In this document: positions 34,077 through 41,220 of the stretch, one piece after another
How positions within the stretch are numbered: the stretch's first letter is position 1
Layout of the letters: each line of letters starts with the position of its first letter
NCBI RefSeq assembly: GCF_020687385.1
Contig: NZ_JAJEQM010000006.1
Coordinates: 62,001-126,000 of the forward strand
DNA: 64,000 nt
Source of the DNA: Hominilimicola fabiformis
Lineage (GTDB): Bacteria; Bacillota; Clostridia; UBA1381
Direction: 5' to 3'
The notes under the pieces: generated by a model
Database searches by the model: none
What the model was told of the DNA's origin: nothing
Seen by the model: the letters and a program-made list of their open reading frames with translations, nothing else
Position numbers and translations under genes: made by a program

Positions 34077-34928
34077 ATGGCTTACAAAGTAGTTAAAAAG
34101 AATGTGCTTAATCCGCAAATCTTTTTAATGGAGGTTGAAGCTCCATTGGTTGCGAAGAAAGCAGAGCCGGGACAGTTCATCATTTTGAGAATTGATGAAT
34201 ACGGCGAAAGAGTTCCGTTTACAATCGCAGATTTTGACAGAGAAAAGGGAACAGTTACAATTATCGTACAAATCGTAGGTAAGACAACAAAGGACCTTGC
34301 ACAGGTTGAAGAAGGAGAAGAAATTCTTGACTTTGCCGGACCTTTGGGAACACCTACACCGCTTGAAGGTCTAAAGAAAGTTGCGGTTATCGGCGGCGGT
34401 CTTGGCACAGCTATAGCTTATCCGCAGGCTAAGAAACTTCATAATCTTGGTGCCGACGTAACGGTTATCACAGGTTTTCGAAACAAGGATTTAGTTATTC
34501 TTGAAGATGAACTAAAGAAAGTTTCAAACAAACTTATCGTTGCAACAGACGACGGTTCAAACGGAAATCAAGGCTTTGTTACAGATATGCTTAAAAAAGA
34601 AATCGAAGCAGGCGAAAAGTTTGACGAAGTAATCGCAATCGGTCCGCTTGTAATGATGAAATTTGTCTGTAAGCTGACAGAACAATACAACATTCCTACA
34701 ACAGTTTCAATGAACCCTGTTATGATTGACGGTACAGGTATGTGCGGCGGCTGCCGTGTAATAGTCGGCGGAGAAACAAAGTTCGCTTGCGTGGACGGTC
34801 CTGACTTTGACGGTCACAAGATTGACTGGGATACTGCTATGAAACGTGGCAGAATGTTTAAGGATTACGAAGAAAAATCATGTAAAGAAGGTCACTGCAG
34901 AATAGGCAGAACCAATCATCAAGACTGA
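34077..34928 (+). CDS. nfnA: NADH-dependent ferredoxin:NADP oxidoreductase subunit A (NfnA)
   Basis: A 283-residue FAD/NAD-binding protein of the dihydroorotate dehydrogenase electron-transfer type. FAD domain: VPFTIADFD near 50; NAD domain: VAVIGGGLGTAIAYPQ near 101; a [2Fe-2S] site GMCGGCRVIVGG with a third and fourth cysteine around FACVDGPD near 222-240. With the next gene it forms NfnAB, which couples NADH and reduced ferredoxin to make two NADPH by electron bifurcation, a hallmark of anaerobes. Confidence 0.9.
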   Translation: MAYKVVKKNVLNPQIFLMEVEAPLVAKKAEPGQFIILRIDEYGERVPFTIADFDREKGTVTIIVQIVGKTTKDLAQVEEGEEILDFAGPLGTPTPLEGLKKVAVIGGGLGTAIAYPQAKKLHNLGADVTVITGFRNKDLVILEDELKKVSNKLIVATDDGSNGNQGFVTDMLKKEIEAGEKFDEVIAIGPLVMMKFVCKLTEQYNIPTTVSMNPVMIDGTGMCGGCRVIVGGETKFACVDGPDFDGHKIDWDTAMKRGRMFKDYEEKSCKEGHCRIGRTNHQD

Positions 34929-34947
34929 TTAAGGGAGGATTTTTAAT

Positions 34948-36339
34948 ATGCCAAATATGAGAATGGACAAAAATCCGATGCCGGAGCAATGTCCTAATGT
35001 AAGAAACAAGAATTTCCTTGAAGTAACAACAGGTTATACAGAGGAAATGGCAATAGACGAGGCACAGAGATGTCTTAACTGTAAACATAAGCCTTGTATG
35101 CAAGGCTGTCCTGTAAGCGTTAAAATTCCTGAATTTATCGCGTTTGTTGCAAAGGGTGAATTTGAAAACGCTTATAAGAAGATTAAGGAAACAAATGCAC
35201 TTCCTGCTGTTTGCGGCAGAGTATGTCCGCAGGAAAAGCAGTGTGAATCAAAGTGTGTAAGAGGTATCAAGGGCGAAAGCGTCGGTATCGGCAGACTTGA
35301 AAGATTTGTTGCCGACTGGCATATGAAGAATGTCAAGGAAGAAATTGAAAAGCCTGTTTCAAACGGTAAGAGAGTTGCAGTTGTAGGAAGCGGTCCTTCA
35401 GGACTTACAGTTGCGGGCGACCTTGCTAAAAAGGGTTACGAAGTAACAATTTACGAGGCATTCCATACAGCAGGCGGCGTTTTGATGTACGGTATTCCTG
35501 AATTCAGACTTCCAAAGGATATTGTGCAAAAGGAAATCTCTAACCTAAAGGAAATGGGTGTTGACATCGAAACTAACGTAGTTATCGGTAAGACACTTAC
35601 TGTTGACGAATTGTTTGACGAAATGAATTTTGATGCGGTATATATCGGCTCAGGTGCAGGTCTGCCTCACTTTATGGGTATCGAGGGCGAAAGCCTTAAC
35701 GGTGTATACAGTGCAAATGAATTCTTAACAAGAATTAATCTTATGAAGGGCTATAAGTTCCCTGAATATGATACACCTGTATATGTAGGTAAAAATGTTG
35801 CGGTTCTTGGCGGCGGTAACGTTGCTATGGACGCTGCAAGATCGGCAAAGCGTCTTGGCGCTGAAAACGTATATATCGTTTACAGACGTGGTAAGGAAGA
35901 ACTTCCTGCAAGAGCGGAAGAAGTATTCCACGCAGAAGAAGAAGGTATCGAATTTAAACTTCTTCAAAATCCTACAAAGATTCTTGGCAACGAGGACGGT
36001 TGGGTAAGCGGTATGGAAGTTATCAAGATGGAACTTGGCGAGCCTGACGACAGTGGCAGAAGACGTCCTGTTCCTATCGAGGGCAGTGAAGAAGTTATTG
36101 ACGTAGATACAGTAGTTGTAGCTATCGGTCAAACTCCGAACCCGCTTATCAGAAAGACAACAAAAGGTCTTGATACAAATAAGAGGGGTTGTATCATTGC
36201 TGATGAGGACACAGGTAAAACTTCAAAAGACCATGTATATGCCGGCGGTGACGTTGTAACAGGTGCCGCAACAGTTATTCTTGCAATGGGTGCGGGTAAA
36301 GCCGCAGCTGCTGCAATAGATGAAGAACTAAGCAAATAA
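34948..36339 (+). CDS. nfnB: NADPH-binding subunit B of NfnAB (glutamate synthase small subunit-like)
   Basis: A 463-residue flavoprotein. N-terminal cysteine clusters CLNCKHKPCMQGCPV (near 44) and CGRVCPQEKQCESKC (near 90) bind [4Fe-4S] centres; FAD is bound at VAVVGSGPSGLTVAGDLA (near 144) and NADPH at VAVLGGGNVAMDAARSA (near 285). It closely resembles the GltD small subunit of glutamate synthase, and older annotations call it GltA, but pairing with the FAD/[2Fe-2S] protein upstream and the absence of a large subunit fit NfnB. A terminator follows. Confidence 0.92.
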   Translation: MPNMRMDKNPMPEQCPNVRNKNFLEVTTGYTEEMAIDEAQRCLNCKHKPCMQGCPVSVKIPEFIAFVAKGEFENAYKKIKETNALPAVCGRVCPQEKQCESKCVRGIKGESVGIGRLERFVADWHMKNVKEEIEKPVSNGKRVAVVGSGPSGLTVAGDLAKKGYEVTIYEAFHTAGGVLMYGIPEFRLPKDIVQKEISNLKEMGVDIETNVVIGKTLTVDELFDEMNFDAVYIGSGAGLPHFMGIEGESLNGVYSANEFLTRINLMKGYKFPEYDTPVYVGKNVAVLGGGNVAMDAARSAKRLGAENVYIVYRRGKEELPARAEEVFHAEEEGIEFKLLQNPTKILGNEDGWVSGMEVIKMELGEPDDSGRRRPVPIEGSEEVIDVDTVVVAIGQTPNPLIRKTTKGLDTNKRGCIIADEDTGKTSKDHVYAGGDVVTGAATVILAMGAGKAAAAAIDEELSK

Positions 36340-36359
36340 AAATAACGGCGACAGTCGTG

Positions 36360-36389
36360 AAAATGCACTCTTTACGGAGTGCATTTTTT
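36360..36389 (+). terminator. Intrinsic terminator of nfnAB
   Basis: Stem AATGCACTC/GAGTGCATT with a six-base loop and six T. Confidence 0.88.
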
Positions 36390-36421
36390 GTACTTAAATT
36401 GTGTAATTTTCTATTTAGACC

Positions 36422-36450
36422 TTGAAAAAAAACGCTATATGTAGTAGAAT
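36422..36450 (+). promoter_or_regulatory. Promoter of the rdgB operon
   Basis: TTGAAA, 17 bases, TAGAAT. Confidence 0.65.
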
Positions 36451-36485
36451 ATTTAGAGAAATAATTAAATTACGGAGGCAGTCTT

Positions 36486-37070
36486 ATGAAGGTAATAGCT
36501 GCAACAAAAAACAAAGGAAAAATAAGAGAAATGCAAGAAATTCTTGCACCGCTTGACATTGGAATCGTATCACAACAAGAGCTTGGATTTGATGTTGATG
36601 CGGAAGAAACAGGCGACACGTTTGTAAAAAACGCACTTATTAAGGCAAGAGCGGTTGCTATGGTTTGCGATTATCCTATCCTTGCGGACGATTCGGGCAT
36701 ATGCGTTGAGGCACTCGGCGGTGCACCGGGTGTCAGAAGTGCAAGATACGCCGGTGACAATGCAACGGACGAGGACAGAATTAACAAACTTTTAACGGAA
36801 CTCGGCGACAACGAAAACCGCAGAGCAAAGTTTGTGATGTCGGTAGCGTTTATAATGCCTGACGGTACGGAAATAACCGCTGAGGGTGAAGTAAAAGGCA
36901 CGATAACAAAAGAGCCTAAGGGTGAAAACGGATTTGGATATGATCCGATATTTTTGTCTGACGAACTCGGTAAAACGTTTGCCGAAAGCAGTGACGAAGA
37001 AAAAAATTCAATCAGTCATCGCGGACGTGCATTGAAAAATCTGTATGATAAGTTGAAGAAAATGAATTAA
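36486..37070 (+). CDS. rdgB: XTP/dITP diphosphatase (non-canonical purine NTP pyrophosphatase)
   Basis: A 194-residue Ham1/RdgB protein that hydrolyses dITP and XTP to keep deaminated purines out of DNA. Marks: VIAATKNKGKIREMQ at the start, ETGDTFVKNALIKA near 41, LADDSGICVEALGGAPGV near 64 and GENGFGYDPIF near 147. Normal length. Starts an operon with a membrane protein and nnr. Confidence 0.96.
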   Translation: MKVIAATKNKGKIREMQEILAPLDIGIVSQQELGFDVDAEETGDTFVKNALIKARAVAMVCDYPILADDSGICVEALGGAPGVRSARYAGDNATDEDRINKLLTELGDNENRRAKFVMSVAFIMPDGTEITAEGEVKGTITKEPKGENGFGYDPIFLSDELGKTFAESSDEEKNSISHRGRALKNLYDKLKKMN

Positions 37071-37098
37071 ATAAATATAAGAAAGGTAACAGATTGCT

Positions 37099-37665
37099 AT
37101 GATGAATGATATATATTTGGAATACATACTAAAGAAGAAAAAAACAGGCGGACAAAAGGCGATTATCGCAGTTATAATTTTTGCGGCGATTATTGTATCG
37201 CTGGCTTTGCTATTACTTATTTTTGCAACGGCTACTGCACTTTCGGGCACTCAATTCGGTTCATTTTCATTTAGTATCGGACTTGTGCTTATAGCATTTG
37301 CGTGGTACGGTGCGTATTTGCTTATGAGTATGCAAAATATTGAGTACGAATATATACTTACAAACAGCGAAATTGATATTGATAAGATTATGTCAAAGAA
37401 AGCAAGAAAAAGAATTGCGAGTTTTGACTTTAAAGAAATAAATATTTGTGCGAATATCGATGACAACGAGCATAATCACGACTATAAAAATGTAACAGTA
37501 AGCAAAACTTTTGACGTTACGGGTGATAAGTCGAGAGGTAATGTTTACTTTGTTGATTACAGCCAAGACAGTGAAAATTACAGAGTATTGTTCCAGCCTA
37601 CATCAAAGATGATTGAATCAATCAAGAGATTTAATCCGAGAAATGTATTTGTAATGGAGGACTAA
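37099..37665 (+). CDS. Two-span membrane protein, DUF6106-like
   Basis: A 188-residue protein: a short basic N-terminus, two hydrophobic helices (about 19-45 and 53-75), then a soluble cytosolic part of about 110 residues containing YEYILTNSEIDIDKI and VLFQPTSKMIESI. I believe this matches DUF6106, a clostridial family of unknown function, with moderate certainty. The soluble half resembles PH-like domains of small membrane proteins. It lies between rdgB and nnr (4 bases from nnr), an arrangement that gives no hint of its job. Confidence 0.65.
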   Translation: MMNDIYLEYILKKKKTGGQKAIIAVIIFAAIIVSLALLLLIFATATALSGTQFGSFSFSIGLVLIAFAWYGAYLLMSMQNIEYEYILTNSEIDIDKIMSKKARKRIASFDFKEINICANIDDNEHNHDYKNVTVSKTFDVTGDKSRGNVYFVDYSQDSENYRVLFQPTSKMIESIKRFNPRNVFVMED

Positions 37666-37668
37666 AAT

Positions 37669-39213
37669 ATGAAAGCGTGTTTTGCCTCTGAAATGAGAGG
37701 TGTGGACAAGGCGGCAAGTGAAATCGGCGGAATACCGAGTATTGTGCTTATGGAAAATGCCGCTATGGCTTGTGTGGAAGAACTAAAAAACGACTTTGCA
37801 AACCTTTCGGAAAAATCGGTCGCGGTATTTTGCGGAAAAGGCAATAACGGCGGTGACGGTTTCGCAATCGCAAGACATCTGTACAATATGGGCATTGATG
37901 TGGCGGTTTATTTGGTATGCGGAAATGAATTTAAAGGCGACGCAAAAATTAATTTTGATATAATCAAGAGAATGAATATCAACATTGATGTCATTTCCGA
38001 TATAGAGGATTTGAAATATATAGTGCGTTCGTATGACATAATTGTTGACGCAATTTTCGGAACAGGCATAAGTGGAACTGTACGCGGAATAAGTTATGAC
38101 GTTATAAGTGAAATTAACGATAACGCAAAGTATATAGTGGCGGTTGACGTTCCGAGCGGAATTAATTCCGACAGCGGCGAAATTTGCGGCGTATGTATAA
38201 AGGCTGACAAAACAGTGACCTTTGCGGCTTACAAAGTCGGTATGCTTATGTTCCCCGCGGCTGATTATGTGGGGAAGGTAACGGTTAAGAATATTTCAAT
38301 TCCGGACTATATAATTGACGTACAGAATTTGAAGATTAACGTAATTGACGATAAATTTGTGCGTTCAAATTTTCCTAAACGTGAAAACAATTCGCAGAAA
38401 GGAGATTACGGTAAGGTACTTGTTATAGCAGGTTCTGCCGGAATGACAGGCGCGGCATATTTGTCATCACAAACTGCCGTTACAACAGGCAGCGGACTTG
38501 TTACTCTTGCAGTACCGAGCAGTCTTAACAGTGCCATGGAGGCAAAAACGACAGAAGTTATGACAGTGCCTTTAAGCGACAGAAACGGACGTATTTCTGC
38601 CGGGGCGATTGATGAAATTTTAAAACGAGTGGATAAGGCTGATACGGTGCTTATAGGTCCGGGGTTGGGAAGATGTGACGATGTTTCGGAAGTTGTTGAA
38701 AGTGTGCTTGAATATTCAAAAGTTCCCGTTATAATCGATGCAGACGGAATAAATGCCGTAGCGGAAAATATGAAGGCTTTAAGCAGTTGCACTTGCCCTG
38801 TGATATTTACACCGCATACGGTTGAAATGTCACGTTTAACGGGACTTGAGAGGGAATATATTGAGGATAACAGACTTGTTACCGCAAAGGAGTTTGCGGA
38901 GGAAAACGGAGTCACTTTGATTTTAAAAGGACATCATACGATTGTAACAGGTCAGGACGGAGAACAATATATTAATATTACAGGCAATTCAGGTCTTGCA
39001 ACAGGCGGCAGCGGTGATGTGCTTGCCGGAACGGTTGCGTCACTTGTATCAAGAGGTATAAACGAAACCGTTGCGTCAGCTATGGCGGTGTACATACATG
39101 GTTTGGCGGGTGATATTGCCAAAGATAAGTATGGAATCGAGTCCGTAACCGCGTCTAAAGTTATGGAGTGTATTCCGTGTGCTTTAAGACAAATATTACA
39201 AGTAGAAAATTAA
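37669..39213 (+). CDS. nnr: Bifunctional NAD(P)H-hydrate epimerase / ADP-dependent dehydratase
   Basis: A 514-residue repair enzyme for hydrated NADH and NADPH. The N-terminal YjeF_N epimerase domain (about 1-215) has FCGKGNNGGDGFAIARHL near 58 and DAIFGTGISG near 128; the C-terminal ribokinase-like dehydratase (about 225-500) has GKVLVIAGSAGMTGAAY near 247, IGPGLGRCDDV near 328 and TGGSGDVLAGTVASL near 446. Full length and fused as in many bacteria. It completes the rdgB operon; alr follows after 88 bases. Confidence 0.95.
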   Translation: MKACFASEMRGVDKAASEIGGIPSIVLMENAAMACVEELKNDFANLSEKSVAVFCGKGNNGGDGFAIARHLYNMGIDVAVYLVCGNEFKGDAKINFDIIKRMNINIDVISDIEDLKYIVRSYDIIVDAIFGTGISGTVRGISYDVISEINDNAKYIVAVDVPSGINSDSGEICGVCIKADKTVTFAAYKVGMLMFPAADYVGKVTVKNISIPDYIIDVQNLKINVIDDKFVRSNFPKRENNSQKGDYGKVLVIAGSAGMTGAAYLSSQTAVTTGSGLVTLAVPSSLNSAMEAKTTEVMTVPLSDRNGRISAGAIDEILKRVDKADTVLIGPGLGRCDDVSEVVESVLEYSKVPVIIDADGINAVAENMKALSSCTCPVIFTPHTVEMSRLTGLEREYIEDNRLVTAKEFAEENGVTLILKGHHTIVTGQDGEQYINITGNSGLATGGSGDVLAGTVASLVSRGINETVASAMAVYIHGLAGDIAKDKYGIESVTASKVMECIPCALRQILQVEN

Positions 39214-39301
39214 ATGGCTATATGCTATAATTAATAAGAACTGAATTAAATCTCTCACAGCAATGTGGACGATTTTCATTCGGAAAAGGAGTAGTATAAC
39301 A

Positions 39302-40459
39302 ATGGATAAAAGAACTTGGGCAGAGGTTGATCTTGACGCAATAGCTCATAACATAAAGGAAATAAGAAAGATAACAAATCCGAATGCAAAAATAATGGCG
39401 GTAGTAAAAGCCGATGCATACGGTCACGGATTTTTGGAGGTTGCAAAAACGCTCCTTGAAAACGGCGCAGACCGTCTTGCCGTAGCGGTTTTGCAGGAGG
39501 GTAAACAGCTTAGAAGCCGTGGCGTAACCGTGCCGATTTTGATACTTGGTGCAAGCGGTGAAGAAGCTGTTGAAGATTTAATCAATTTTGATATAACACC
39601 GAGTGTATTCACATATGAATTTGCAAAAGCACTTTCTTATGAGGCTGAAAGAAAAGAAAAGGTTACGAAAATTCATATCAAAATTGATACAGGAATGAGC
39701 CGTATAGGTTTTCTTGCCGGAGAAAATAATGAAGAAATTGTAGACGAAATTATAAAAATATCAAAACTGCCTTATATTGAAATTGAAGGTATATTCTCAC
39801 ATTTTGCAACATCTGACGAGTACGATAAATCGTATACACTTTTGCAATACGGACGTTTTATGGATGTTTGCAACAGACTTGAAGAAAAAGGACTTAATAT
39901 TCCGATTAAGCATATTTGCAACAGTGCCGGAATAATGATGTACCCTGAAATGCACCTTGATATGGTGCGTCCGGGTGTTATTTTGTACGGAATGTATCCG
40001 TCTGACGAAGTGGATAAGTCAAGACTTGACCTAATTCCCGCAATGACGCTAAAATCAACAATAACACATATAAAAGAAGTTGAACCGGGCAGAGGGGTAA
40101 GTTATGGAAAAGAGTACATAACCGATAAGAAAACCAAAATTGCAACAGTACCTATCGGTTATGCTGACGGATATTTAAGAAAGCTTGCAAAGCATGGTAA
40201 GATGATTGTTGACGGCGTAAAAGTTCCTATCATCGGAAGAATTTGCATGGACCAATGTATGATTGATGTTACAAATGTCCATAATATTGATAAAGGCGAT
40301 GAAGTAATCATATTCGGACGTGAAGGAGTAACCGTTGACGATTTGGCCGAGTGGCTTGAAACAATAAACTACGAGGTGTCATGCGTAATAGGTAAGCGTA
40401 TCCCGAGAATTTATACAAAAGACGGAAAGGCGGTGAAGGTATTAAACTACCTTATGTAG
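39302..40459 (+). CDS. alr: Alanine racemase
   Basis: A 385-residue PLP enzyme making D-alanine for peptidoglycan. I use the ATG at 39302 (MDKRTWAEVDLDAIAHN) with an AAAGGAG site. The PLP lysine is in AVVKADAYGHG near 39 and the catalytic tyrosine in the C-terminal domain region around GRGVSYGKEY near 265; CMDQCMIDVT is near 315. It is followed by mazEF, the same order as alr-ndoAI-ndoA in Bacillus. A TATAAT at 39226 may belong to its own promoter, though no good -35 pairs with it. Confidence 0.95.
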   Translation: MDKRTWAEVDLDAIAHNIKEIRKITNPNAKIMAVVKADAYGHGFLEVAKTLLENGADRLAVAVLQEGKQLRSRGVTVPILILGASGEEAVEDLINFDITPSVFTYEFAKALSYEAERKEKVTKIHIKIDTGMSRIGFLAGENNEEIVDEIIKISKLPYIEIEGIFSHFATSDEYDKSYTLLQYGRFMDVCNRLEEKGLNIPIKHICNSAGIMMYPEMHLDMVRPGVILYGMYPSDEVDKSRLDLIPAMTLKSTITHIKEVEPGRGVSYGKEYITDKKTKIATVPIGYADGYLRKLAKHGKMIVDGVKVPIIGRICMDQCMIDVTNVHNIDKGDEVIIFGREGVTVDDLAEWLETINYEVSCVIGKRIPRIYTKDGKAVKVLNYLM

Positions 40460-40505
40460 TTGATAAACGGTTATCTTGAAAACTGAAAAAGGGGGCCTGA
40501 TTGCT

Positions 40506-40667
40506 TTGTCACAAATCAAAAAATCCGATAAAAATAAACTTGTAGCCGAACTTGAAAAAGGTTATAAGGAAATGGCGGATATAAATCTTGAACTGGCACA
40601 AATGTGTTTGGAGGCGGATAACGAAAGTCTTTCGCTGTGTGAGGAAAAACTGACGGAGTGTGAGTAA
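40506..40667 (+). CDS. MazE/EndoAI-like antitoxin, short form without RHH domain
   Basis: A 53-residue acidic peptide, best start a TTG at 40506 ten bases after AGGGGG; an upstream TTG at 40476 would add ten residues and has no ribosome site. [15 protein letters not shown] and the following Glu-rich helix match the C-terminal, toxin-binding tail of Bacillus EndoAI (GYMEMAKINLN...). The ribbon-helix-helix DNA-binding half that precedes this tail in EndoAI is absent. It directly precedes and overlaps the mazF start region. I infer that it still neutralises MazF but cannot repress the operon. Confidence 0.7.
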   Translation: MSQIKKSDKNKLVAELEKGYKEMADINLELAQMCLEADNESLSLCEEKLTECE

Positions 40668-40668
40668 A

Positions 40669-41019
40669 TTGATTGTGAAAAGAGGAGATATTTATTACGC
40701 CGATTTAAGCCCGGTTGTCGGAAGTGAGCAAGGCGGTATAAGACCTGTACTTGTTATACAGAACGACATAGGTAATAAATACAGTCCTACGGTGATTGCG
40801 GCGGCTATAACAAGCCAAATTAATAAGGCGAAAATGCCTACGCATATCGAACTTGCTGCAAAGGATTACGGACTTAATAAGGATTCTGTGATATTGCTTG
40901 AGCAAATCAGGACGATTGATAAAAGAAGATTACGAGAGAAAATAGGCCGTATAGATGACGGACTTATGGCAAGTGTTAATAATGCATTGTCAATAAGTTT
41001 CGGACTCGGCGGATTTTAA
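40669..41019 (+). CDS. mazF: MazF/PemK family mRNA endoribonuclease (toxin)
   Basis: A 116-residue toxin nearly identical in layout to Bacillus Ndo[21 protein letters not shown] at the start, [15 protein letters not shown] near 20, [15 protein letters not shown] near 48 and [17 protein letters not shown] near 73. Catalytic Arg in GGIRPV and Thr in AAITSQ are present. The start is a TTG at 40669, which aligns with NdoA and sits ten bases after GGAG; a GTG at 40660 is too close to that site. It cuts single-stranded mRNA at short motifs (UACAU in NdoA). Confidence 0.93.
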   Translation: MIVKRGDIYYADLSPVVGSEQGGIRPVLVIQNDIGNKYSPTVIAAAITSQINKAKMPTHIELAAKDYGLNKDSVILLEQIRTIDKRRLREKIGRIDDGLMASVNNALSISFGLGGF

Positions 41020-41101
41020 AAACCTCTTAATTATCGAAATATGGGAGGTTTTAATATGGATAGAAAAATAACGTGTTATGTAGCATAGACGGCTACATAT
41101 A

Positions 41102-41141
41102 AAAAGGGTTATCGGCATTTTAGCCGATAACCCTTTTTTTT
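41102..41141 (+). terminator. Intrinsic terminator of alr-mazEF
   Basis: GGGTTATCGGC/GCCGATAACCC stem with a six-base loop, then eight T. Confidence 0.9.
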
Positions 41142-41182
41142 TGTGTAGGGGTATATTTGTTTATAAAATCTGAATCAGTAAC

Positions 41183-41214
41183 AAAAAATGAGGCTTTGAA
41201 AAAGCCTCATTTTT
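41183..41214. terminator. Terminator of the class A PBP gene (bidirectional)
   Basis: AAAATGAGGCTTT/AAAGCCTCATTTT stem with A and T runs on both sides, eight bases from the PBP stop. Confidence 0.85.
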
Positions 41215-41220
41215 GCTGTC

